Positions 40,756 through 48,850 of a stretch of DNA of 49,618 nucleotides are shown here, one piece after another. The stretch's first letter is position 1. Every line of letters starts with the position of its first letter. The DNA lies in NCBI RefSeq assembly GCF_000423105.1, contig NZ_AUHI01000018.1, positions 1 to 49,618 of the forward strand, read 5' to 3'. The notes below the pieces were generated by a model. The model saw nothing but the letters and a program-made list of their open reading frames with translations. It ran no database searches and was not told the DNA's origin. This DNA comes from Halalkalibacillus halophilus DSM 18494. GTDB lineage: Bacteria; Bacillota; Bacilli; Bacillales; Alkalibacillaceae. Position numbers and translations under genes: made by a program.

Positions 40756-41067
40756 ATGCATGTAAAGAAAGGCGATAAAGTAAAAGTAATTTCCGGTAAA
40801 GATAAAGGAAAAGAAGGTACTATTTTAGAATCATTTCCTAAGAAGGACCGTGTATTGGTAGAAGGTGTTAACTATATGAAAAAGCACACTTCCCCTTCAC
40901 AGGATAACCCACAAGGTGGAATCTTAAATCAAGAGGCCCCTATTCATGTTTCTAATGTAATGCCTATGGATCCAAAAACTGACGAACCAACTCGTGTAGG
41001 GAATGAGGTTCGTGACGGAAAGAAAGTTCGCATAGCTAAGAAATCAGGTGAACCTTTAGATAAATAG
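40756..41067 (+). CDS. rplX: Ribosomal protein L24
   Basis: A 103-residue KOW protein that starts 50S assembly. MHVKKGDKVKVISGKDKGKE is the KOW motif; EGVNYMKKHTSPSQDNPQGG follows. AAGGAGGTG precedes the ATG. Confidence 0.97.
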   Translation: MHVKKGDKVKVISGKDKGKEGTILESFPKKDRVLVEGVNYMKKHTSPSQDNPQGGILNQEAPIHVSNVMPMDPKTDEPTRVGNEVRDGKKVRIAKKSGEPLDK

Positions 41068-41093
41068 TCTAGCGATGAAAGGAGGGCTACGTG

Positions 41094-41633
41094 ATGAACC
41101 AATTGAAAAAGCAATATAAAGAAGAAGTAGTTCCAAGTTTAGTAAATAAATTTGAATATAGTTCTGTAATGCAAGCGCCAAAAGTAGAGAAGATCGTAAT
41201 CAACATGGGTGTTGGTGACGCTGTTCAAAACTCAAAAGCTCTTGATAGTGCAGTTGAAGAATTAACATTAATTTCCGGTCAAAAACCAACAATCACTAAA
41301 GCGAAGAAATCCATCGCAGGTTTCCGTCTACGTGAAGGTATGCCAATCGGTGCGAAGGTAACATTACGCGGAGAGCGTATGTATGAATTCCTTCAAAAGC
41401 TAATTGCTGTATCACTCCCACGTGTTCGTGACTTCCGTGGTATTTCATCAAAAGCTTTTGATGGTCGTGGTAACTACACACTAGGTGTGAAAGAACAATT
41501 AATTTTCCCGGAAATTGATTACGATAAAGTAAGCAAAGTTCGTGGTATGGACATCGTAATTGTAACGACTGCTGATACAGATGAAGAGGCTCGTGAATTA
41601 CTAGGCCAATTCGGAATGCCTTTCAAGCAGTAA
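41094..41633 (+). CDS. rplE: Ribosomal protein L5
   Basis: A 179-residue 5S rRNA-binding protein. VEKIVINMGVGDAVQNSKAL, AKKSIAGFRLREGMPIGAKV and LPRVRDFRGISSKAFDGRGN are diagnostic. ATG 41094 is 7 nt after AAAGGAGGG; the GTG at 41091 is the alternative. Confidence 0.97.
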   Translation: MNQLKKQYKEEVVPSLVNKFEYSSVMQAPKVEKIVINMGVGDAVQNSKALDSAVEELTLISGQKPTITKAKKSIAGFRLREGMPIGAKVTLRGERMYEFLQKLIAVSLPRVRDFRGISSKAFDGRGNYTLGVKEQLIFPEIDYDKVSKVRGMDIVIVTTADTDEEARELLGQFGMPFKQ

Positions 41634-41661
41634 TCGTTTGAAATAATAAGGAGGGAAAATA

Positions 41662-41847
41662 GTGGCTAAAAAATCAATGGTTGCGAAACAACAACGCAAA
41701 CAGAAGTATCAAGTACGTGAATATACTCGTTGTGAACGTTGTGGACGTCCACACTCTGTAATTCGCAAATTTAAGTTATGCCGTATTTGTTTCCGTGAAT
41801 TAGCGTACGAAGGACAAATTCCAGGCGTCAAAAAAGCTAGCTGGTAA
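41662..41847 (+). CDS. rpsN: Ribosomal protein S14, zinc-binding type (S14Z)
   Basis: A 61-residue protein with CERC and CRIC pairs (zinc ribbon) and KASW C-terminus, the C+ form. It starts GTG at 41662 after GGAGGG. Being in the spc cluster it is the housekeeping copy; a zinc-free paralogue may exist elsewhere. Confidence 0.97.
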   Translation: MAKKSMVAKQQRKQKYQVREYTRCERCGRPHSVIRKFKLCRICFRELAYEGQIPGVKKASW

Positions 41848-41877
41848 TCCCGAAATGGGAAAGGAGGTAATGATCAA

Positions 41878-42276
41878 ATGACAATGACAGATCCAATTGC
41901 AGATATGCTAACAAGAATTCGTAATGCAAACATGGTACGTCATGAACAGTTAGAAGTACCTGCTTCTAAACTGAAACAGGACATTGTTGATATTTTAAAA
42001 CGTGAAGGTTTTATTCGCGATTACGAATATATTACAGACAGTAAACAAGGTGTTTTACGTCTATTCCTTAAATATAGTTCAAGTGAAGAACGTGTTATTT
42101 CTGGAATTAAAAGAATCAGTAAACCGGGCTTGCGCGTATATGCGAAATCAGATGAGATTCCACGTGTACTAAACGGACTTGGTGTAGCTGTAGTATCTAC
42201 TTCCAAAGGTGTTTTAACGGATAAGGAAGCTCGAGAACAAGCAGTAGGCGGCGAAGTGCTAGCTTACATTTGGTAA
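41878..42276 (+). CDS. rpsH: Ribosomal protein S8
   Basis: A 132-residue 30S assembly protein. MTDPIADMLTRIRNANMVRH, RISKPGLRVYAK and GVLTDKEAREQAVGGEVLAY are typical. AAAGGAGGTAA precedes the ATG. Confidence 0.97.
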   Translation: MTMTDPIADMLTRIRNANMVRHEQLEVPASKLKQDIVDILKREGFIRDYEYITDSKQGVLRLFLKYSSSEERVISGIKRISKPGLRVYAKSDEIPRVLNGLGVAVVSTSKGVLTDKEAREQAVGGEVLAYIW

Positions 42277-42307
42277 TAACTATCGTGAAGTCAGGAGGTG
42301 TAAAGGA

Positions 42308-42844
42308 ATGTCTCGTGTAGGATTAAAAGTATTGGAAATTCCAAACGATGTTGAAATTAAAATCGACGGTACGCAGGTTACAGTTAAAGGACCAAAAGGT
42401 GAATTAACTCGATCTGTTCATGAAGATATGAAAATTAATGTTGAAGATAATGAATTAACAGTTGAACGTCCAAGTGAAAACAAAGAACACAAGTCATTAC
42501 ATGGTACTACGAGAAGTAACATCGGAAACATGGTGGAAGGTGTTACAAAAGGTTTTGAGAAAGCTCTTGAAATCCGTGGTGTTGGTTACCGTGCTTCCAT
42601 GCAAGGTAACAAGTTAGTTGTTAACGCTGGATATTCTCACCCTGTTGAAATTGATCCATTAGATGGTGTTCAAGTGGAATGCCCTACAAACACTAAAGTG
42701 GTTGTAAAAGGAATCGACAAAGAGAAAGTCGGAGCAGTTGCGGCAAACATTCGTGCTATTCGTACACCAGAACCTTACAAAGGTAAAGGTATTCGTTACG
42801 AAGGTGAACATGTACGCCAAAAAGAAGGTAAGACTGCTAAATAA
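42308..42844 (+). CDS. rplF: Ribosomal protein L6
   Basis: A 178-residue protein with two similar domains; KGLEIRGVGYRA-type segment (ALEIRGVGYRASMQGNKLV) and C-terminal PEPYKGKGIRYEGE. AGGAGGTG precedes the ATG. Confidence 0.97.
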   Translation: MSRVGLKVLEIPNDVEIKIDGTQVTVKGPKGELTRSVHEDMKINVEDNELTVERPSENKEHKSLHGTTRSNIGNMVEGVTKGFEKALEIRGVGYRASMQGNKLVVNAGYSHPVEIDPLDGVQVECPTNTKVVVKGIDKEKVGAVAANIRAIRTPEPYKGKGIRYEGEHVRQKEGKTAK

Positions 42845-42876
42845 CATCCGTTAAAAGACAGAAAGGAGTGACCTAA

Positions 42877-43239
42877 ATGATTACGAAGCAAGATAAAAAC
42901 GCTACTCGTAAAAAGCGTCACAGTCGCGTACGTCGTAATTTAACAGGTACATCTGAGCGTCCTCGCTTAAACGTGTACCGTTCAAATAAGCACATTTACG
43001 CACAATTAATCGACGATGTTGCTGCTAAAACATTAGCACAAGCGTCTACACAAGACCCTGAATTCAAAGCTGAATCTACAGGTAATGTAGAAGCTGCGAA
43101 ACAAGTCGGCGAATTGATCGCAAAGCGTGCGGTAGATAATGGTTATAAATCAGTAGTATTTGATCGTGGAGGCTATTTATATCATGGTCGTATACAATCT
43201 CTAGCTGAAGCTGCTCGCGAAGCAGGCCTAGAATTTTAA
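42877..43239 (+). CDS. rplR: Ribosomal protein L18
   Basis: A 120-residue 5S rRNA-binding protein. RKKRHSRVRRNLTGTSERPR and VFDRGGYLYHGRIQSLAEAA are diagnostic. AAAGGAGTG precedes the ATG. Confidence 0.97.
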   Translation: MITKQDKNATRKKRHSRVRRNLTGTSERPRLNVYRSNKHIYAQLIDDVAAKTLAQASTQDPEFKAESTGNVEAAKQVGELIAKRAVDNGYKSVVFDRGGYLYHGRIQSLAEAAREAGLEF

Positions 43240-43263
43240 TAGACTGACAAAGGAGGGAAATAC

Positions 43264-43767
43264 ATGCGTACAAATATCGATCCGAGCAAACTAGATTTAG
43301 AAGAACGCGTAGTAACAGTAAATCGTGTATCTAAAGTTGTAAAAGGTGGTCGTCGTTTCCGTTTCACAGCACTAGTTGTTGTTGGAGATAAAAATGGTCA
43401 CGTAGGTTTCGGTACTGGTAAAGCACAGGAAGTACCTGAAGCAATTCGCAAAGCTATTGAAGACGGTAAAAAGAACATGATTCGTGTACCAATCGTTGGT
43501 ACGACAATTCCACACACAATTCATGGTGAATTCAGTGCTGGAAACATCTTGCTAAAACCTGCTTCTGAAGGTACTGGTGTAATCGCAGGTGGACCAGTAC
43601 GTGCGGTATTAGAATTAGCTGGTGTTCATGACATCCTATCAAAATCATTAGGTTCAAACACACCAATCAACATGGTGCGTGCTACAATTCAAGGATTAAG
43701 AGAACTAAAGTCAGCAGAAGATGTTGCGAAACTTCGCGGCAAATCAGTTGAGGAACTGTTAGGATAA
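43264..43767 (+). CDS. rpsE: Ribosomal protein S5
   Basis: A 167-residue protein at the 30S mRNA entrance. NRVSKVVKGGRRFRFTALVV contains the intact spectinomycin loop, so no rpsE-type resistance is suggested. GFGTGKAQEVPEAIRKAIED and LLKPASEGTGVIAGGPVRAV follow. AAAGGAGGG precedes the ATG. Confidence 0.97.
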   Translation: MRTNIDPSKLDLEERVVTVNRVSKVVKGGRRFRFTALVVVGDKNGHVGFGTGKAQEVPEAIRKAIEDGKKNMIRVPIVGTTIPHTIHGEFSAGNILLKPASEGTGVIAGGPVRAVLELAGVHDILSKSLGSNTPINMVRATIQGLRELKSAEDVAKLRGKSVEELLG

Positions 43768-43780
43768 GGAGGGATATATT

Positions 43781-43963
43781 ATGGCTAACAAATTAGAAGT
43801 TACCCTCACTCGTAGTGTGATTGGTCGTCAACAAGGCCAAAAGGACACGGTAAAAGCATTAGGACTAAGAAAGATCAGTCAAACTGTAGTTCATGAGGAT
43901 AATGATGTGATTCGTGGAATGATTAAGAAAGTATCCCATTTAGTTGAAGTTAAAGAAGCGTAA
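43781..43963 (+). CDS. rpmD: Ribosomal protein L30
   Basis: A 60-residue 50S protein: TLTRSVIGRQQGQKDTVKAL and LRKISQTVVHEDNDVIRGMI. AAGGAGGGAT precedes the ATG; 13 bp after rpsE. Confidence 0.96.
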   Translation: MANKLEVTLTRSVIGRQQGQKDTVKALGLRKISQTVVHEDNDVIRGMIKKVSHLVEVKEA

Positions 43964-43991
43964 CGATTAACGTATAGAGGAGGTGCTCGCA

Positions 43992-44432
43992 ATGAAACTT
44001 CATGAGTTAAAAAGCGCTGAAGGTTCTCGTAAGAAGCGTAATCGTGTAGGACGCGGTATGGCTACTGGTAATGGGAAGACTTCAGGCCGTGGACACAAAG
44101 GTCAAAAGGCACGTTCAGGTGGCAAAGTCCGCCCAGGTTTTGAAGGTGGCCAAATGCCTTTATACCAACGTCTTCCAAAGCGTGGTTTCACTAACATCAA
44201 TCGTAAAGATTATACAGTAGTGAACCTTGAAACATTAGATCGTTTTGACGAAGGTACAGAGGTAACACCAGAATTACTACTAGAGACAGGCGTAATCAGC
44301 AAAGTGCAAGCAGGAGTTAAAGTACTAGGTAAAGGTAGCCTAGATAAAAAAATGACTGTAAAAGCGCATAAGTTCTCTGCTTCTGCTAAAGAAGCAATCG
44401 AAGCTGCAGGCGGTCAAACTGAGGTGATTTAA
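43992..44432 (+). CDS. rplO: Ribosomal protein L15
   Basis: A 146-residue late-assembly 50S protein. MKLHELKSAEGSRKKRNRVG, the Gly/Lys-rich SGRGHKGQKARSGGKVRPGF and GGQMPLYQRLPKRGF are characteristic. ATG 43992 follows GAGGAGGTG. Its stop overlaps the secY start (TAATG). Confidence 0.97.
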   Translation: MKLHELKSAEGSRKKRNRVGRGMATGNGKTSGRGHKGQKARSGGKVRPGFEGGQMPLYQRLPKRGFTNINRKDYTVVNLETLDRFDEGTEVTPELLLETGVISKVQAGVKVLGKGSLDKKMTVKAHKFSASAKEAIEAAGGQTEVI

Positions 44433-45724
44433 TGTTCCGCACATTAGGTAATTTAATGCGCGTGGCTGACATTAGACGAAAGATCCTATTTACCCTTGCA
44501 ATATTAGTCGTTTTTAGATTAGGAACGTTTATTCCTGTTCCATTCACTGATAGGGAAGCATTAACAATGATGGATGAAGTCAATGCGTTTGGTTTTATTG
44601 ACACATTCGGAGGCGGAGCCTTAAGTAACTTCTCCGTATTTGCGATGGGTGTATTCCCATACATTACTGCAGCTATTATTATGCAGTTACTTCAGATGGA
44701 CGTAGTTCCGAAATTTACGGAATGGCGTAAACAAGGGGAAGTCGGACGTCGTAAGCTTGCTCAGTTTACGCGTTATTTCACAGTGATTCTTGCATTCATT
44801 CAAGCAATTGGTATGTCAGTTGGTTTCAACTACATGACAGGCGCAGAATTGATTAGTGACCCTAACCTGATGACTTATTTGATCATTGCAATAACACTAA
44901 CAGGTGGAACCACTTTCTTAATGTGGCTTGGTGAACAGATCACTGAATATGGAGTAGGAAACGGGATTTCAATCCTAATTTTTGCTGGTATTGTAGCTGC
45001 AATACCAAATGGCTTGAACCAGATTTATGAACAGTATATTTCTGGAGCTGGAGATCAGCTATTTCTTAACTTAGCGGTATTAGGGATTATCCTTGTTGTG
45101 GTAATTGCTGTGATCGTAGGAGTTATTTTCATCCAGCAAGCATTACGTAAAATCCCGATTCAATATGCAAAAAGAACGGTTAACCGTTCACCAGTTGGAG
45201 GACACTCCACGCACTTACCGTTAAAAGTAAATGCTGCAGGGGTTATCCCAATCATCTTTGCAATTTCCTTCATTATCGCACCTCAGACAATAGCAGGATT
45301 CTTTGAAGGGAACGAATTGGCGTCAACAATTCAGTGGATTTTTGATTATACAGAGCCAGTAGGTATGGTAATCTACTTCACTCTAATCATTGCATTCACG
45401 TATTTCTACACATTTGTTCAGGTTAATCCAGAACAAATGGCAGATAATCTACAAAAACAAGGTGGTTACGTTCCGGGAATTCGTCCTGGTAAGAATACAG
45501 AAACGTATTTAACACGCGTAATGTACCGATTAACGTTTGTAGGGGCATTATTCTTAGCTGCTGTATCACTATTCCCTATTATTTTAGGAAGCATTGCAGA
45601 TTTACCGGCTGCTGTACAAATTGGTGGAACAAGTCTACTAATCGTAGTTGGTGTTGCTTTGAATACAATGAAACAGTTAGAGAGCCAGTTAGTGAAACGT
45701 CACTATCGCGGTTTTATTAAGTAA
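44432..45724 (+). CDS. secY: Preprotein translocase channel SecY
   Basis: A 430-residue polytopic membrane protein with ten hydrophobic spans. Seen are the cytosolic start MFRTLGNLMRVADIRRKILF, the plug-region segment after TM1, GNGISILIFAGIVA, and the cytoplasmic loop with RGFIK at the end. It forms the channel with SecE (encoded at 16891). Translation is coupled to rplO by overlap. Confidence 0.97.
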   Translation: MFRTLGNLMRVADIRRKILFTLAILVVFRLGTFIPVPFTDREALTMMDEVNAFGFIDTFGGGALSNFSVFAMGVFPYITAAIIMQLLQMDVVPKFTEWRKQGEVGRRKLAQFTRYFTVILAFIQAIGMSVGFNYMTGAELISDPNLMTYLIIAITLTGGTTFLMWLGEQITEYGVGNGISILIFAGIVAAIPNGLNQIYEQYISGAGDQLFLNLAVLGIILVVVIAVIVGVIFIQQALRKIPIQYAKRTVNRSPVGGHSTHLPLKVNAAGVIPIIFAISFIIAPQTIAGFFEGNELASTIQWIFDYTEPVGMVIYFTLIIAFTYFYTFVQVNPEQMADNLQKQGGYVPGIRPGKNTETYLTRVMYRLTFVGALFLAAVSLFPIILGSIADLPAAVQIGGTSLLIVVGVALNTMKQLESQLVKRHYRGFIK

Positions 45725-45765
45725 TATAGCTCTTGATAAACGATTCTGAGAGCGAGGGGAAAATA

Positions 45766-46419
45766 ATGAATCTAATTTTGATGGGATTGCCTGGTGCCGG
45801 TAAAGGTACTCAAGCAGAAAAAATCGTAGAAAAATATGATATCCCTCATATCTCAACTGGAGATATGTTCCGTTCTGCTATTAAGGAAGGAACACAATTG
45901 GGACAGGAAGCAAAATCATACATGGATCAAGGGGATCTAGTCCCTGACGAAGTAACAATTGGTATTGTGAAGGAACGTCTTAGTAAACCAGATTGTAGTA
46001 AAGGTTTCTTACTAGATGGATTCCCACGTACAGTTGCTCAAGCAGATGCACTAGAGAACCTGCTAGATGAATTGAATACGAAGCTTGATTATGTGTTACA
46101 TGTTCAAGTTCCTGAAGAAAAATTAGTCGATCGTCTTACGGGACGTAGAATTTGTCCAGAATGTGGAGCAACGTATCATGTAGAATTCAACCCTCCTAAA
46201 GTAGAAGGTGTTTGCGATCATGATGGCGCGACTCTTATTCAACGAGAAGACGATCAACCTGAAACTGTCAAAAATCGTTTAAGCGTAAATATGGAACAAG
46301 CGAAACCGTTGTTAGATTTCTATAGTCAAAAAGGATATCTTGTTGAGGTTAATGGCGACCAAGATATTAATCTTGTCTTCGAACAAATTGATGAAAAAAT
46401 CGGGGGATTAGCTAAATGA
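45766..46419 (+). CDS. adk: Adenylate kinase
   Basis: A 217-residue enzyme interconverting ATP+AMP and 2 ADP. P-loop GLPGAGKGT (7-15), DGFPRTVAQA, and a zinc-type LID (CPEC near 130 and CDHD near 150) as in Bacillus enzymes. ATG 45766 follows GCGAGGGGA; an earlier in-frame ATG (45733) is not conserved. Overlaps map by 4 bp (ATGA). Confidence 0.97.
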   Translation: MNLILMGLPGAGKGTQAEKIVEKYDIPHISTGDMFRSAIKEGTQLGQEAKSYMDQGDLVPDEVTIGIVKERLSKPDCSKGFLLDGFPRTVAQADALENLLDELNTKLDYVLHVQVPEEKLVDRLTGRRICPECGATYHVEFNPPKVEGVCDHDGATLIQREDDQPETVKNRLSVNMEQAKPLLDFYSQKGYLVEVNGDQDINLVFEQIDEKIGGLAK

Positions 46420-47162
46420 TCATCCGTAAAACGCCAAGAGAGATAGAGATCATGCGTCATGCAGGGAAGATTGTTGCCTTAGCTCATGATAAAATGAAGG
46501 AGAGCGTCAAACCTGGAATTACAACAAATGAGTTGGACCAGATTGCAGAAAAATTCATACGTAGTATGGATGCGACTCCTTCTTTTAAAGGGTATAATGG
46601 ATTCAGTGGTAGTATTTGTGTATCAGTCAATGAAGAACTTGTACATGGCATTCCAAGTGACCGCAAACTCAATGATGGAGATATAATTAGTATCGATATC
46701 GGTGCAAATTATAGTGGTTATCATGGAGACTCGGCCTGGACGTATGCTGTAGGTGAAATTGATGAAGAGACACAGAGATTACTTGATGTGACAGAAACTT
46801 CACTGTTTAAAGGTTTAGACGCTGTTAAACCGGGAAATCGATTAACAGATATCTCATACGCTATCCAGTCTTATGTAGATCCAACAGGGTTTACAATCGT
46901 ACAGGAATATGGAGGGCATGGGATTGGTCAAAACCTTCATGAGGATCCGCATATTTCGAACTTTGGCCCCCCTAACAAGGGACCGCGTTTGAAAGAAGGA
47001 ATGGTATTAGCAATTGAACCGATGATCAATGCAGGAGAACGCTTTGTTCGAACATTAGATGATAATTGGACGGTTGTTACCGAAGATGGTAAGTATTGTG
47101 CCCATTTTGAGCACACTGTTGTAGTGACAGCTGAAGGTTATGAAATTCTAACGAAAGCTTAA
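46416..47162 (+). CDS. map: Methionine aminopeptidase, type I
   Basis: A 248-residue metalloenzyme that removes initiator Met. Metal ligands are seen in DIGANYSGYHGDSAWT, GHGIGQNLHEDPHI and AIEPMINAG, plus the late FEHTVVVT segment. Overlaps the adk stop. Confidence 0.97.
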   Translation: MIIRKTPREIEIMRHAGKIVALAHDKMKESVKPGITTNELDQIAEKFIRSMDATPSFKGYNGFSGSICVSVNEELVHGIPSDRKLNDGDIISIDIGANYSGYHGDSAWTYAVGEIDEETQRLLDVTETSLFKGLDAVKPGNRLTDISYAIQSYVDPTGFTIVQEYGGHGIGQNLHEDPHISNFGPPNKGPRLKEGMVLAIEPMINAGERFVRTLDDNWTVVTEDGKYCAHFEHTVVVTAEGYEILTKA

Positions 47163-47178
47163 GTGAAGGTGATGACGA

Positions 47179-47517
47179 TTGAACGATGGAGAATCGGGAA
47201 GTCCAAAGCTCGGACAATTAGTTAAAATTAAACAGGGTCGTGAAATGGATCAATTTGCGATCATTATTGACATCGTTGATGAGAAGTTCATTCTTCTAGC
47301 TGACGGTGAAAAGCGTAAATTTAACAGGCCGAAGCGCAAAAACCTTCATCATGTGAAGTTAATTGATTATGTTTCAGAAGAGGTTGAGTCTAGTCTCCAA
47401 GAAACTGGTCGAGTAACAAACGGAAAACTTCGCTTCGCAATATCAAAATTTGTCAACGAATGGCTGACAGATTGGAAGAAGGGAGATTCTCTCGATGGCG
47501 AAAGACGATGTAATTGA
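47179..47517 (+). CDS. KOW-domain RNA-binding protein (YbzG-like)
   Basis: A 112-residue protein. The first half is an L14e/KOW-like fold (LGQLVKIKQGREMDQFAIII and ADGEKRKFNRPKRKNLHHVK); the tail has ETGRVTNGKLRFAI. The same small gene sits between map and infA in many Bacillaceae and is presumed to bind rRNA; no precise function is known to me. The TTG at 47179 is used because a TGA stop lies just upstream in frame at 47173. Its 3' end overlaps infA by 23 bp. Confidence 0.85.
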   Translation: MNDGESGSPKLGQLVKIKQGREMDQFAIIIDIVDEKFILLADGEKRKFNRPKRKNLHHVKLIDYVSEEVESSLQETGRVTNGKLRFAISKFVNEWLTDWKKGDSLDGERRCN

Positions 47518-47713
47518 GATGGAAGGAACAGTCCTTGAGACTTTACCTAACGCTATGTTTAAAGTAGAGTTGGAAAATGGACATGAAATCCTTGCACACG
47601 TATCTGGCAAAATTCGCATGCACTTTATCCGTATTTTGCCGGGAGATAAAGTTACGGTAGAGATGTCACCTTATGATTTATCACGAGGACGCATCACATA
47701 CCGCTATAAATAA
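47495..47713 (+). CDS. infA: Translation initiation factor IF-1
   Basis: A 72-residue OB-fold protein that blocks the A site in initiation: DDVIEMEGTVLETLPNAMFK, HVSGKIRMHFIRILPGDKV, and LSRGRITYRYK at the end. GAAGGGAGA precedes the ATG. Confidence 0.97.
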   Translation: MAKDDVIEMEGTVLETLPNAMFKVELENGHEILAHVSGKIRMHFIRILPGDKVTVEMSPYDLSRGRITYRYK

Positions 47714-47747
47714 GATTAGACTCCGATCTAAAAGGAGGTAGGCAAAA

Positions 47748-47861
47748 GTGAAAGTAAGAGCATCCGTAAAACCTATTTGTGAAAAATGTAAAGTTATCCG
47801 CCGTAAAGGTAGAGTAATGGTAATTTGCGAAAACCCTAAACACAAACAAAAACAAGGATAA
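47748..47861 (+). CDS. rpmJ: Ribosomal protein L36
   Basis: A 37-residue zinc protein: MKVRASVKPICEKCKVIRRK then VMVICENPKHKQKQG, with C11, C14, C27 and H32 as ligands (C+ form). GTG start at 47748, AAAGGAGGT upstream. It is too short for many ORF filters. Confidence 0.97.
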   Translation: MKVRASVKPICEKCKVIRRKGRVMVICENPKHKQKQG

Positions 47862-47885
47862 TTTTGAAGGAGGTGCAATGCACGC

Positions 47886-48251
47886 ATGGCTCGTATTGCA
47901 GGTGTAGATATTCCGCGTGAAAAACGTGTCGTTATCGCATTAACTTATGTATATGGTGTTGGACACACAACTGCTGAAGATGTACTTTCAGATGCAGGAG
48001 TGGATGGGAACACGCGAGTTCGTGACTTGACGGAAGAAGAGTTAGCGAATATTCGTAAAGCAATGGATCAATACACAGTCGAAGGTGACCTTCGTCGTGA
48101 GCAATCTTTAAACATCAAGCGTTTAATCGAGATTGGTTCTTACCGTGGAATCCGCCACCGTCGTGGATTACCAAGTCGTGGTCAGAAGACAAAGAACAAC
48201 TCTCGTACACGTAAAGGTCCACGTCGTACAGTGGCTAATAAGAAAAAATAA
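47886..48251 (+). CDS. rpsM: Ribosomal protein S13
   Basis: A 121-residue 30S head protein making the A/B intersubunit bridges: MARIAGVDIPREKRVVIALT and SYRGIRHRRGLPSRGQKTKN. GAAGGAGGTG precedes the ATG. Confidence 0.97.
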   Translation: MARIAGVDIPREKRVVIALTYVYGVGHTTAEDVLSDAGVDGNTRVRDLTEEELANIRKAMDQYTVEGDLRREQSLNIKRLIEIGSYRGIRHRRGLPSRGQKTKNNSRTRKGPRRTVANKKK

Positions 48252-48276
48252 ATGATTGAAGGAGGTATGCTAAGCC

Positions 48277-48675
<399 letters not shown>

Positions 48676-48689
48676 TAGAAGTATATAAT

Positions 48690-48718
48690 TTGTCAGTCCG
48701 TCTATAATGGGATATGAT
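48690..48718 (+). promoter_or_regulatory. Candidate rpoA promoter
   Basis: TTGTCA (48690-48695), 17-bp spacer, TATGAT (48713-48718), in the 175-bp rpsK-rpoA gap. Confidence 0.65.
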
Positions 48719-48741
48719 AGCTTAAAATGATTTTGCACGGT

Positions 48742-48796
48742 TTTCCGGGTAATTCGTTCCGCGTTTCAGACGTGGGACCTCACCCGTTTAGGGAAA
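48742..48796 (+). promoter_or_regulatory. Structured leader upstream of rpoA
   Basis: TTTCC-GGGT (48742-48750) pairs with ACCC (48782-48785) and GGAAA (48792-48796) with a 6-nt bulge; inside, TTCCGCG (48757-48763) pairs with CGTGGGA (48771-48777). G+C is well above the flanks. It starts about 25 nt after the predicted promoter and ends ~40 nt before the rpoA ribosome binding site (AAGGAGGG). No terminator is present. The family is not one I recognise. Confidence 0.55.
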
Positions 48797-48850
48797 TTCG
48801 GTGGCTAGTTAGTCATCGAACTTTCGACGTTTTGAAGGAGGGTTTTGTGA

